Below, in pieces: positions 17,847-26,038 of a stretch of DNA of 64,000 nucleotides. The position numbers and the translations under genes are program-made. This DNA comes from RCIO01 sp040880025 (GTDB lineage Bacteria; Pseudomonadota; Alphaproteobacteria; Rhizobiales; Rhizobiaceae), in contig JBBDJD010000013.1 of the NCBI GenBank assembly GCA_040880025.1, forward strand, positions 310,001 to 374,000, given 5' to 3'. A model generated the notes under the pieces. The model did no database searches. It saw only the letters and a program-made list of their open reading frames with translations, and was not told where the DNA came from. Position 1 is the stretch's first letter. Every line of letters starts with the position of its first letter.

Positions 17847-17957
17847 CGGCCATCAGCCGCGACCGTTGGCTCAGGCGCAATGATCTATGACACGACGTTG
17901 TCCAAACCGGTGTGGAGCGACGGCGCGGTCTGGCGCGACGCTGCAGGGACAGCGTTG
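17847..17957 (+). pseudogene. Remnant resembling the C-terminus of a phage tail protein
   Basis: In one frame the DNA reads GSGAMIYDTTLSKPVWSDGA followed by VWRDAAGTAL. This resembles the C-terminal pattern seen in many phage tail and DUF2793-type proteins (DTTLxKPxWSDGxxWRDAxG). There is no start codon in context and the frame soon loses similarity, so it is a fragment. It lies immediately inside the left boundary of the island and suggests that the insert was once phage-linked. Confidence 0.4.
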
Positions 17958-18146
17958 TGCGGGAGGCATCTGCTGAAGCAGGGTAGAGGCCTATCCGGGA
18001 GGGTTCATCGTGACGCTGGAGTCCGAACAACGGCAAAGCGTGCCTGGGAGATCTGCAAAAAAAGATAAAATCCTTCCAAATATAAATAAACATTTCTTTA
18101 TAGTTGATGAATGTGATATTGGAATTATTCTGTAGGAGAAAAAGTG
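17958..18146. other. AT-rich leader of the island gene pair
   Basis: From about 18058 the sequence becomes strongly AT-rich (AAAAAAAGATAAAA, AATATAAATAAAC), unlike the surrounding core. A TATAGT hexamer lies around 18099-18104 with no clear -35. AGGAG at 18134-18138 stands eight bases before the ATG at 18147. A promoter here is likely on composition and position, but I cannot place it. Confidence 0.35.
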
Positions 18147-19916
18147 ATGCAAAGCTCTATTCAGTGGCCAACAAACGCCGAGATTGGTTATGGCATCAAT
18201 TCTGCTGCGTTTTCTGCTATGGGTGTGCCATTCAAAGGCAGTACGGTGCCATCGAACATGGAGCTTATGCAGTCAAATTCCTCGCCCGGCGGCATGAGTT
18301 CTTCGCTTTCCATGGAATTGATTGAAGACACGAGCACACTTGCACGGAGCCTTGATCTGACGATTTCGGGCGCCATGAAAGCTGGCGCGGCTAACGTCGA
18401 AGGAAGTGCGCGATTTGTCTATAACAACATCTCCAATTCCAATTCCGTATACCTTCTCGTCCGCTATAGTGCGCTCGCCGCCAGCCGACAAATGTCTGCG
18501 GAAGCAATCACAAAGCTTGAATTCAATGAGGACGTGCTGAAGAAATTAAAGGACGATCCTTTGGAATTTCTTCGCAGTTACGGGGATTCATTCGTCAGTG
18601 GATACAGGAATGGCGGTGAAATCGCGGTCCTCTTCGCGATGCAAACCCGCTCCGAAACCGAGAAAATCGAGCTTAGTGTAAAGGCCAAGGGCACAGCTCA
18701 GAGCTATAGCGCAGCTGCCGATCTTCAGGGCAAACTCAACTCCCTGACCGAGAACAGGGAGGTGTCCATGGATGTATATCAGCAGGGCGGACCTCCTCTG
18801 GACTGGTCGGACCTGACGGTCGAAAACATCTTCTCCAACATCACAGCATTCGATAAGGCTATCCGGGACAACAGGCATCAAACTCGCTACAGGGCCCAGC
18901 TGACGCCTTACCGAAGCATCCAAGACCTGGCTCCGGTTGATTTTGGAAAGATCGACGATATCCAGCGAGAGCTTGAGGCCTACTCACTGGTCAAGCTCCG
19001 CGTTATGGAGAGATTGAATTTCGTCGACTATGTTGACGCTCACAAAACGCAATTCCTGCCGAACTTCTCGGACAAGTCGATCCGTGAACTGAAGACAGAG
19101 CTCGAGCGGAGCGTCGTGTGGATCTCGAACCAGGAGTATGAGCTCGAGGAAACAAAAGCTTCAGACTACAAACGCCGCCCCCTCACAGAGACTGAAATCG
19201 AAGGTAATGAAGGCCTCGAGGTTCTCAAGAAAATTGAAAGCATGTTCCCCAAGCGGTATAACCGACTTCCGGAAACCGCTGGGGACGTCCTCGAGATGGC
19301 CCACGACGCCGGTGTGCAGATCACGGATGGTTTCTTTGATATCTACATGGTCTCAGGCAGCGAGAAAGTTCCCGTTCGGCTTTTCCTGACTTTCGGCTCC
19401 GGCCCGAAAGCGTATCTGGACCTCGGGCTGGATGGGGATCCCAATGCCAATGTCTCTGTTTGGCCAAAAAGCCCCGCCGGAGAGTGGAGACAAGGTGATA
19501 CCCTGACAACGAAATACAGACGGGTCCGGCTCGACCCCAAGACGAAGCTTGTTACCCCCGATGACACTACTTTCGCGGAGACGAACGGGAAGACACTGCA
19601 CGACCATTCCGCCCATGGAAAGGAGGTCGCCACCTACCATCACGCTGATTTTGGCGTTGCTTCCGCAAGCAACCATCCCAAAGGAAGCGGCAGCTATGGC
19701 ACAGCGACGATAGACATTACCAACACAACTTTCTGCCTTGATCCAGATTACCCATGGAAACTTAGAGGCTTCTGGGCGGCGCACGATAAAACGGTGCAGC
19801 TACCATCCAAGGAAAACGGCTACCGGAAGTGTCGGGTTACCGCAAATGGCGCTACTGGGATGTACTATCCAGAGCATGGCATCAAGCTGAAATTCTTGGC
19901 AGAGATGGATAACTGA
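18147..19916 (+). CDS. MACPF/CDC-like pore-forming protein (putative)
   Basis: The product (589 residues from the ATG at 18147) has no signal peptide or membrane helix. Its N-terminal half carries a MACPF-type signature, YGDSF-x6-GG at about residues 145-157. The classical pattern is [WY]-G-[TS]-H-[FY]-x6-GG, so aromatic, Gly and GG spacing are conserved but TH is replaced by DS. It is preceded by an N-terminal segment IGYGINSAAFSAMG and followed by a Ser/Ala/Lys-rich stretch (about 165-205) that fits a membrane-inserting region. Residues about 400-589 are beta-rich with many Gly/Asp and have no family I can name. Codon usage is less GC-rich than in core genes. Membrane-attack proteins form oligomeric pores in toxins and immune effectors; the role here is unknown. 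A gene for a nuclease-like protein follows after 12 bp. Confidence 0.65.
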   Translation: MQSSIQWPTNAEIGYGINSAAFSAMGVPFKGSTVPSNMELMQSNSSPGGMSSSLSMELIEDTSTLARSLDLTISGAMKAGAANVEGSARFVYNNISNSNSVYLLVRYSALAASRQMSAEAITKLEFNEDVLKKLKDDPLEFLRSYGDSFVSGYRNGGEIAVLFAMQTRSETEKIELSVKAKGTAQSYSAAADLQGKLNSLTENREVSMDVYQQGGPPLDWSDLTVENIFSNITAFDKAIRDNRHQTRYRAQLTPYRSIQDLAPVDFGKIDDIQRELEAYSLVKLRVMERLNFVDYVDAHKTQFLPNFSDKSIRELKTELERSVVWISNQEYELEETKASDYKRRPLTETEIEGNEGLEVLKKIESMFPKRYNRLPETAGDVLEMAHDAGVQITDGFFDIYMVSGSEKVPVRLFLTFGSGPKAYLDLGLDGDPNANVSVWPKSPAGEWRQGDTLTTKYRRVRLDPKTKLVTPDDTTFAETNGKTLHDHSAHGKEVATYHHADFGVASASNHPKGSGSYGTATIDITNTTFCLDPDYPWKLRGFWAAHDKTVQLPSKENGYRKCRVTANGATGMYYPEHGIKLKFLAEMDN

Positions 19917-19928
19917 GGCGCTAGGTGC

Positions 19929-20630
19929 ATGACTAAGAGATTCTCCGCATTTGACCAAAACGACCAAGGTATCATCGCCGCAGCGTTTTTTGGGCGGCCC
20001 TCAATCGAGTTCGTGCGCAAAAATTTGCGGAACTCCGCTGTTCAAGCAGATGCCCATCGTTGGCAGAACTTGGCTAACCGTTTCATGACCATAATAACTC
20101 GTTGCAATTCGGACAGCTCGGAAGCAGCTCGTCGAATAGCCATCGACCTTTTTGTGGTTGAGGCACTCACGGACAGCAGGCACGGAATATTGACCGCCGA
20201 GAGATCCTTTCCGATAGACGCAACTAAGATTGCTAATGGATCACTCGACTACCTAATCTCCTCCATAGAGTACGAGGGGGATATCATCCTCTTTCCTTCA
20301 ATCGTCATCGAGGCGAAGAAGAAGAATGGGCAAATGGCGAGAGCGTTGTGGCAACTCCTCGCTGAACTGGCCAGAATGTACCAAGATTACGGTACCGCGT
20401 ATCAATCGATGCCTCAATTCCTGAGAGGGATCGTCACCGACGGAAGATTCTGGCAATTCATCGAAGTCGATACAGTTGGGGGCGTCGTATACCAAACCGA
20501 CGACCTGGACATCATGAATGGCACTGGAAACGACATCAATCCGTCCGAGCATTTCCCAAAGGTAGCAGCTGAACTATGCCATTGGTTCGGGAATTACTCA
20601 CAGACGACGACTTCGATCTTCCGGACCTAA
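19929..20630 (+). CDS. PD-(D/E)XK nuclease-like protein (putative)
   Basis: The 233-residue product shows a plausible PD-(D/E)XK core: Asp107 in NGSLDYLI, then Glu128 and Lys130 in SIVIEAKKKNG, followed by a helix with Gln142 (ALWQLLAELARMY) and the strand GIVTDGRFWQFIEVD (about residues 167-181). This D-x20-ExK order with a downstream Gln and TDGxxW segment is common in restriction-type and effector nucleases; many relatives are catalytically uncertain. It starts 12 bp after the MACPF-like gene in the same orientation, with similar AT-shifted composition, so the two probably form a unit. It has no signal peptide. Confidence 0.6.
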   Translation: MTKRFSAFDQNDQGIIAAAFFGRPSIEFVRKNLRNSAVQADAHRWQNLANRFMTIITRCNSDSSEAARRIAIDLFVVEALTDSRHGILTAERSFPIDATKIANGSLDYLISSIEYEGDIILFPSIVIEAKKKNGQMARALWQLLAELARMYQDYGTAYQSMPQFLRGIVTDGRFWQFIEVDTVGGVVYQTDDLDIMNGTGNDINPSEHFPKVAAELCHWFGNYSQTTTSIFRT

Positions 20631-20692
20631 TGTCAGATGCCGCGCCCCGGGTGTTCGTGGGCAGGAAACGAACCATCTGTAATCTCTATTCG

Positions 20693-21080
20693 CTATCGAA
20701 AGGTCCGGCGCGATGATCGAGTTGGCCGGCGCGATGACCAACCACGCCGACAATCTCGAGCGGCGACCTGGACTTGCCCGGATTTAGTGGAGAGGCTGCA
20801 CTCTGGGATGGCCATTTCGGCCTCGAATGATACCGTCGATTTGTATCCCAGAGCGTGTCGCCAGCGTGAATTGTAGAAGCGGTCGATGTTGTCGGCCAAG
20901 GGCCAATTCGGCGGCGGCGCGGGGCTGGAAGATCGTTCTCCACACAAACTCGTTCTTGATCGTCTTGAACACCGTTTCCACCATCGCATTATCGAAGCAA
21001 TTGCCCTTGCCGCCGATCGGAGGGACGATCCCATGCGTCTTCAGAAGCCGCTGATAATCATGCGAACAATATTGGCTGCG
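20693..21080 (-). mobile_element. IS3-family transposase remnant, frameshifted and truncated
   Basis: Reading leftward from 21080 the translation is SQYCSHDYQRLLKTHGIVPP, then NCFDNAMVETVFKTIKNE and FVWRTIFQPRAAAELAL. The frame then shifts near 20890 and continues ADNIDRFYNSRWRHALGYKS and FEAEMA. This is the end of an IS3-type OrfB integrase (third catalytic acid in the ETVFKTIKNE segment). An in-frame TGA lies just upstream of SQYCS, and nothing recognisable precedes it. No terminal repeats were found, so the element is dead. Confidence 0.8.
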
Positions 21081-21208
21081 TCAAGAATTCCGACTGGCGA
21101 CGCTTTGGCCACCCGTCTTCCCACCTTTCAACAGCCAGACGGCGACCCGGGCGTGGCGGCGATGAAGCGCGCGTGCGGCGGCCAACCGCAATTCCGCAGG
21201 AGAGACCG

Positions 21209-21296
21209 ATGCCGAAAAAGCCCGCAAAACGCCCGCTCACCCAGATGGCCAATCCCTATCCGCCGGGGCTGGAGCCGGCCGTCATCGACATGACGC
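21209..21296 (+). pseudogene. Possible truncated 5' gene fragment
   Basis: An ATG at 21209 has AGGAG at seven to eleven bases upstream and opens a frame MPKKPAKRPLTQMANPYPPG followed by LEPAVIDMTPLP. At 21297 the sequence switches abruptly to the repeat copy B in a different frame from the hydratase tail, so any gene that began here was truncated by the recombination. I do not recognise the protein. Confidence 0.25.
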
Positions 21297-21537
21297 CGCT
21301 GCCCGCTTCAGCGCCGGCAAGGGCCGGAGCGGCGACTTCGAAGAAATCTAGCGCCGAACGCTACTTGCCGCGGCCCCAGCGCGGCGGTGGTTTGGAATTG
21401 GGGTTTTCGCGCCGCCGCCGGAACAGGCTCGCGGCGAACCCGACGACACCCACCGCAATCAAGATGAAGCCGGCGGGGATTGCGCGCGGGTCGAGGTTGA
21501 GCGCCCCCGCATTGAGGATGAGATCGACACTGACCAG
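21297..21537. repeat. Direct repeat, copy B (right island boundary)
   Basis: This is the second copy of the 241-bp repeat (copy A at 17552-17792). It begins with the last 16 codons of the enoyl-CoA hydratase gene and keeps the same amino acids (ARFSAGKGRSGDFEEI) with only silent changes, but lacks the rest of that gene. It then runs into the intact membrane-protein gene. The silent pattern shows that both copies derive from functional genes that diverged before being placed together. Confidence 0.9.
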
Positions 21538-21966
21538 CTTCGCCGCAATGCCGTCGGCCGGGCGGAATACGAACCGGTAGCGGTCGCGGTCGACAATCGC
21601 CAGATTGGCGGCGACTTCACGATAGGCCGTCTCGCCGCTTTGCGGATTGATGGTTCGGGCTTCGGCCTCCGCGAAGTCGAGCGCGGCCGAGACGACCGGC
21701 GTTCCGTCTTCGCCGGTAGCCTCCATGAAAAGAATAGGCTCGCCAGCTGCGCGGTCCAGAGCGCCGGTGGCTCGCAGGTCGACGGTGATCGACACCGGCG
21801 CTTCCGATGGCGTGATGTTGGCCTCGACCGGAGAGAAGCCGGCATCGCGCTCGAACACCCGCCACGTGCCGATCTCGTATCCGGCGACGTTCGATGCCGC
21901 CCACGGATAGCCGATGCCGACCGCCGCGCCGGCCAGGATCAGCAACAGGAAGAAAAATCGCAGCAA
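21361..21966 (-). CDS. Hypothetical membrane-anchored protein with two terminal helices
   Basis: The 201-residue protein has an N-terminal hydrophobic helix (MLRFFFLLLILAGAAVGIGY), a soluble beta-rich middle region (about residues 30-155) and a C-terminal helix (IPAGFILIAVGVVGFAASLF) followed by a basic, Pro-rich tail. The start is a TTG at 21966 with GAGGGG upstream. No family is recognised. The end of the gene is duplicated at 17616-17792. Confidence 0.7.
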   Translation of the reverse strand: MLRFFFLLLILAGAAVGIGYPWAASNVAGYEIGTWRVFERDAGFSPVEANITPSEAPVSITVDLRATGALDRAAGEPILFMEATGEDGTPVVSAALDFAEAEARTINPQSGETAYREVAANLAIVDRDRYRFVFRPADGIAAKLVSVDLILNAGALNLDPRAIPAGFILIAVGVVGFAASLFRRRRENPNSKPPPRWGRGK

Positions 21967-22064
21967 CGCCCCGCCCCTCAGGAGTGGTCACGGTGTCTGC
22001 CACGGGCTCCCGCTGCTGTCCAGAACGTGCACCGGTTTCGCCGCGCGAGCCTGGCCCGGAGGTC

Positions 22065-22577
22065 TTACGCGAACGCGCGTCCAGTCTCGGTGCGCTGGAA
22101 ATAGATCATGTCGAGCTGGAGCGAGGGCTTGCCCAGCGCCGTCAGGATCATGTGCACCTGGCCGCGGTGATGCGTCTGGTGGTTGAAGAAATGCGACAGC
22201 GCCGGCGCCAGGCGCTGTGAGACGGTGCGCATATCGGTCACCGTCACATAGGTGAATCGGCCTGCCAGCGCCTCCTCGTCCAGCCCGTCGATCCAGTCAT
22301 TGATGCGCTTGTCCTCGGCCTGCCGGGCAATCCTCAGCGCACCGAACGCCGGAAACAGGATCGTGTCGAGCTTGCCAGGCGCGTCGCCTTCGCCGGTGAA
22401 GCGCTTGAGCCAGATGCGGTCGGCGACAAGCACATGGTTCAGCGTGCCGTTCATGGAGCGGAAGAAGGCGCCCATATCGCGGTTGTATTCGTCTTCACTC
22501 AGTTCGGCTGCCGCATCGTAAAGGCGCTGATTGGCCCACGCATTGTAGGCGGCCATCATTGCAAAATGCTGTTTCAT
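22065..22577 (-). CDS. DinB family protein
   Basis: The 170-residue product has the DinB/YfiT four-helix fold: YNAWANQRLYDAAAELSEDEY, GTLNHVLVADRIWLKRF with a metal-binding His, and SHFFNHQTHHRGQVH with the other His residues. Such proteins bind divalent metals and some are thiol-dependent transferases. ATG 22577 with AGGAG upstream is used, not the open extension to 22637. It is divergent from the GST-like gene at 22637, 59 bp apart. Confidence 0.87.
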   Translation of the reverse strand: MKQHFAMMAAYNAWANQRLYDAAAELSEDEYNRDMGAFFRSMNGTLNHVLVADRIWLKRFTGEGDAPGKLDTILFPAFGALRIARQAEDKRINDWIDGLDEEALAGRFTYVTVTDMRTVSQRLAPALSHFFNHQTHHRGQVHMILTALGKPSLQLDMIYFQRTETGRAFA

Positions 22578-22636
22578 CGGTTCTCCTGCGGACGGCTTGG
22601 CTGCGGGCTGGTTATCATGCGGGAGTTGGACGGCCA

Positions 22637-23329
22637 ATGGCGATAAAGCTCTATGAACTTGTCGGCGCCGACGCCGAGCGCCCCTTCAGTCCGCACTGCT
22701 GGAAAACGGCCTGGTCGCTGGGGCACAAGGGCCTCGAATTCGAGACTGCGCCGACGCCGTTCACCGCCGTGCCCTCTGTCGAGGGCGGCGTGTCGAAGAC
22801 CGTGCCGGTGATCCGCGACGGCGACAAGGTGGTGGCGGATTCCTTTCAGATCGCGCTCTATCTCGAGGAAGCCTATCCCGACGGGCCGACGCTGTTTGGC
22901 GGTGAGGGCGGCAAGGCGCTGTCGCGTTTCATCGAGCGCTGGTCGCAACTCACATTGCATCCCTATATCGGCAAGGCGGTTCTGATGGACATTCACGGCT
23001 GCCTTGCGCAGTCGGACCAGGAATATTTCCGCGCCGACCGCGAGGTTCGCTTCGGCCGCACGCTGGAGGAGGTGCCGCGGGGCAGGGACGAACAGCTCGA
23101 CCGTTTCCGCAAATCGCTGGCGCCGCTGCGCTCCATGCTGGAGTTTCAGCCCTTCATCGGCGGCGCGGGTCCGCTTTTCGCCGATTACATCGTCGCCGGC
23201 GCGCTCCAGTGGCCGAGGGTCGTCTCCAGTTACGCGCTGCTGGAGGCAGACGATCCGGTTGCCGAATGGTTCGGGCGGATTCTCGATCTTCATGACGGCC
23301 TCGGCCGCCGCGTCGCCGCTGCGGCATAG
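22637..23329 (+). CDS. Glutathione S-transferase family protein
   Basis: The 230-residue protein has a thioredoxin-like N-terminal domain (IKLYELVGADAERPFSPHCW followed by KTAWSLGHKGL, and the conserved cis-Pro segment KTVPVIRDGDKVVADSFQIALYLEEAYP) and an alpha-helical C-terminal domain. The SPHCWK segment puts Ser and Cys at the active-site loop, as in beta-etherase-like and related GSTs. ATG 22637 has GGAG upstream. The substrate is not predictable. Confidence 0.86.
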   Translation: MAIKLYELVGADAERPFSPHCWKTAWSLGHKGLEFETAPTPFTAVPSVEGGVSKTVPVIRDGDKVVADSFQIALYLEEAYPDGPTLFGGEGGKALSRFIERWSQLTLHPYIGKAVLMDIHGCLAQSDQEYFRADREVRFGRTLEEVPRGRDEQLDRFRKSLAPLRSMLEFQPFIGGAGPLFADYIVAGALQWPRVVSSYALLEADDPVAEWFGRILDLHDGLGRRVAAAA

Positions 23330-23416
23330 ACGACGGTTCGGCCCCCTTCACATCGCGACCGGCGCCGTCTATAGACCGCGCCGATCCCAGCAATCATGAA
23401 AAATGAAGGAATTCAG

Positions 23417-23839
23417 ATGGCCGTCGAGCGTACCTTTTCGATGATCAAGCCGGATGCGACCCGGCGCAATCTCACCGGCGCGATCACCAGGATGCTCGAG
23501 GATGCCGGCCTGCGCGTCGTCGCCTCCAAGCGGGTGTGGATGAGCCGCCGCGAGGCCGAAGGCTTCTACGCCGTTCACCGCGAGCGTCCGTTCTTCGACG
23601 AGCTCTGCGATTTCATGTCGTCGGGCCCGACGGTCGTGCAGGTGCTCGAGGGTGAAAACGCCATCGCCAAGAACCGCGAAGTGATGGGCGCCACCAATCC
23701 GGCCGATGCGGCGGAAGGCACCATCCGCAAGGCCCATGCGCAGTCGATCGGCGAGAATTCCGTCCACGGTTCGGATGCGCCGGAAACGGCCGCCCAGGAA
23801 ATCCGCTACTGGTTTTCCGAGACCGAAATCGTCGGCTAA
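23417..23839 (+). CDS. ndk: Nucleoside diphosphate kinase
   Basis: Ndk balances nucleoside triphosphate pools by phosphate transfer through a catalytic His. The 140-residue protein shows ERTFSMIKPDATRR, GPTVVQVLEG and the active-site NSVHGSDAPETA with the phosphohistidine. ATG 23417 follows AAGGA at nine bases; an upstream ATG at 23396 is not conserved. It is convergent with the M15 peptidase gene, four bases apart. Confidence 0.96.
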   Translation: MAVERTFSMIKPDATRRNLTGAITRMLEDAGLRVVASKRVWMSRREAEGFYAVHRERPFFDELCDFMSSGPTVVQVLEGENAIAKNREVMGATNPADAAEGTIRKAHAQSIGENSVHGSDAPETAAQEIRYWFSETEIVG

Positions 23840-23843
23840 GACG

Positions 23844-24662
23844 CTATTTTGACGACGCCGGCCCGGGCATCAGCTCGGGCCGGTATTCGAAATGCATGGT
23901 GTCGTAGTGATACCATCGCCCGCCCCAGATGAAGCCGTTTCGCTCGAATACCTCCACGATTTCGGCCGGAATGCTGTTTTTCCAGACATGGTTTCCGTTG
24001 CCGTCCGGCTTGCTCCAGCGCCAGTAATTGGCGTGCTTGACGTTAAGGTCGATCGCCGCGCCGTAGGCATGCACCGACTTCCGGTTGGTGCCGGCAATCG
24101 TCCGGCAATTATAGGTGCCGGCCGTCGGAACGAGATATTTCGAATATGCGGCCGGCAGTCGGTCCAGTTCCCGCGATACCTTCTCTAGCGCCTTGTCAGC
24201 GCCGTTGCGCGTGGTGATGCGCACGGTGCCGCCGCCATGGGCCGGCACCCATGCGATTGTCCGCAGATTGCCGTTCACCTCGCCGCGCTTGCAGTCGCCG
24301 TAAAGTGCATCGAACAGCCCTTCATGCCGGACCCGTCCCGGGTCCATGTTGAGTGCCGGCGCCTCCGGCTTTGTCTGGGCCGGATAGGCCTGCGCGAACA
24401 TGTCGTCGATGTCCGGATCGTTGAGAAACGTCTCGAAATCCTTGTCGGTTCGTCCGTCCGACAGCGGCAGACGCGTTCCGTCGCGCAGGATGAGATGGGT
24501 GGAATCGAACCCCGAAATCGCACCGGGATAGCTATCGGCCAGCCTCTGCAGCCAGACCCCGAAATCGGGCGGCGGCGCGCCGTATCCGGTGGTCGTCTGG
24601 CTGGATGCGGGGAGGGACAATGCCGCCAGGATGAGGGCGGCAATCACGAATGGTGTTTTCAA
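23844..24662 (-). CDS. Exported M15-family D-Ala-D-Ala peptidase-like protein
   Basis: The 272-residue product has a signal peptide (MKTPFVIAALILAALSLPAS). Its C-terminal part carries the zinc site of the M15 (VanY/DacY) family: SVHAYGAAID (His198, Asp205) and HYDTMHFEYRP (His257, Glu259 nearby). The family cleaves peptidoglycan stem peptides in the periplasm. The N-terminal 110 residues are variable. The gene follows, three bases away, the caspase-like gene, so the two are probably cotranscribed. Confidence 0.87.
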   Translation of the reverse strand: MKTPFVIAALILAALSLPASSQTTTGYGAPPPDFGVWLQRLADSYPGAISGFDSTHLILRDGTRLPLSDGRTDKDFETFLNDPDIDDMFAQAYPAQTKPEAPALNMDPGRVRHEGLFDALYGDCKRGEVNGNLRTIAWVPAHGGGTVRITTRNGADKALEKVSRELDRLPAAYSKYLVPTAGTYNCRTIAGTNRKSVHAYGAAIDLNVKHANYWRWSKPDGNGNHVWKNSIPAEIVEVFERNGFIWGGRWYHYDTMHFEYRPELMPGPASSK

Positions 24663-24665
24663 GCG

Positions 24666-25973
24666 CTATTCGAACCTGCGGATCAGATCGACGTTCTTCT
24701 GTTCCACATATGTCAGCTCAACTTCGCCGAATTGTGGCCGGTACCAGCCAAAACGGCTGAAATATTCGCGCAGGTCCTGGCTCACGAACTTGCGTCCCCG
24801 CCGCGCGTAGATTTCGTTGCGGGCAAGCCGAAGCGTCGCCGCGTTGAGCCCCGCCACCTCTTCGCGTTCGAGCCGCCGCCTGTCCGAATCGGTGAACACG
24901 AACCCTTCGGTCGGCGCGGAGCCGCGCAGTTCGAACGCGCGGATCAGCTCCACATTGGCGAGTTCGGTTTCCCCGAGCCTGGGCTCCGATGTGGTCGGCC
25001 TGTACCAGTCGAATTGCGCGAAATGTTCGGCCAGTTTCTGATCACGGAAAATGTAGCCACGCCGTGCGAATATCTCGTTGCGCGCAAGCCGCAGCGATCC
25101 CGCGTCGAGCCCGGTGAGGTCCGCTGCCGTGAGGCGAACATCGGACGACATGGCGAAAATCTCGCCCGTGCCCCGTTTCGGTTCCGGCGGCGTGACCGCC
25201 TCGATGAAACCAGTCGGCTGCCCGATGCTTGCAAGCGAGAAAGACCTGCTGAGCGAGTGCTCGATCCACACCGTCTGGCGCCCGTCGGTCTGCTCGCGCA
25301 CATGCGTCGCGACCCGCTGCATGAAATCGGTGATATCGGTCTCGGGCGTGCCGAGTTCGCCCAGCACGCCCTGGGCAAACGGGCTGTGATCGCCCGCGCC
25401 GTCAAGCGCTACCGCGCCTTGCGCGGTGGAAAAGGCGATCAGCATGTTTTCGCTGCGTACCGGGGCTTCCTCCGCCGGTTGCTGAAGCGACATGGCGCCC
25501 CGGCTCTCCAGCGGGTTGTTCCGGCAGGCGTCGAAGAGGAGAATCTTCAGCCCGGCATGCGTGCTCGACAGCGCCTGCATCAGCCGTTCGGTATCGAGCG
25601 CCTCGCGGTCCACATCGTCGAAGCTCGCCATCGCAAAGTCGACCGGCAGGGCGAAGCTTCGTCCGTTGATCGTCGCGCCGTGTCCCGCGTAGAAGATCAC
25701 CGCGACCTCCGCGCCGATCGCCGCCGGCACGAAACGGTCCAGCGCCCGCTGGGCGGTCGCAAGATCGCCGTCCTGGACCAGCGTCACGGAAAAGCCGAGC
25801 TCGGAAAACCGCCGTGCGATGGCGCGCGCGTCCGCGACCGGGTTTTTCAGTTCGAAGCCGGGCCGGTAGGAGCTGTTGCCGATAACCAGGGCAGAACGCT
25901 CGGCGAGGGATGGAAACGCGAGCAGTGACGCCCAAAAGACGAGCGCGACGAAGGATACAGCTTTCTTTGACAT
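24666..25973 (-). CDS. Exported caspase-like (C14) protein with two YARHG repeats
   Basis: The 435-residue product has an N-terminal signal peptide. A caspase-type catalytic domain follows (about residues 25-255) with His98 in FYAGHG and Cys150 in LFDACRNNP, a complete catalytic dyad. The C-terminal third contains two YARHG-type repeats, RLARNEIFARRG...FDWYRP at about 295-326 and RLARNEIYARRG...FGWYRP at about 382-413. YARHG domains are exported, mostly uncharacterised modules. The M15 peptidase gene is immediately downstream, so the pair may act on the cell envelope. Confidence 0.88.
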   Translation of the reverse strand: MSKKAVSFVALVFWASLLAFPSLAERSALVIGNSSYRPGFELKNPVADARAIARRFSELGFSVTLVQDGDLATAQRALDRFVPAAIGAEVAVIFYAGHGATINGRSFALPVDFAMASFDDVDREALDTERLMQALSSTHAGLKILLFDACRNNPLESRGAMSLQQPAEEAPVRSENMLIAFSTAQGAVALDGAGDHSPFAQGVLGELGTPETDITDFMQRVATHVREQTDGRQTVWIEHSLSRSFSLASIGQPTGFIEAVTPPEPKRGTGEIFAMSSDVRLTAADLTGLDAGSLRLARNEIFARRGYIFRDQKLAEHFAQFDWYRPTTSEPRLGETELANVELIRAFELRGSAPTEGFVFTDSDRRRLEREEVAGLNAATLRLARNEIYARRGRKFVSQDLREYFSRFGWYRPQFGEVELTYVEQKNVDLIRRFE

Positions 25974-26038
25974 GGCCCGGTGTTTCCCCTCAGGCCAATA
26001 GATCGGCCCCCGCGAAACCGGTCAAGTGGGCAACTCGC

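Larger units (their letters stand above)
20631..21296. other. Right part of the island with decayed genes
   Basis: This 666-bp stretch has no intact gene. It contains an IS3-type transposase remnant on the minus strand (20693-21080), about 125 bp of unrecognised high-GC sequence (21081-21208), and a short open frame with a good ribosome-binding site at 21209 that is cut off by the repeat. Plus-strand frames here (for example 20637-20876) are antisense shadows of the transposase. Confidence 0.6.

Noticed and set aside
18120..18146. A -10/-35 pair TTGATG / TATTCT next to the island gene start
   Set aside because: The predicted transcription start would fall in or after the ribosome-binding site, so it would give no leader.
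24237..25928. 563-codon plus-strand open frame opposite the caspase-like and M15 genes
   Set aside because: Antisense shadow; Arg-rich low-complexity translation without motifs.
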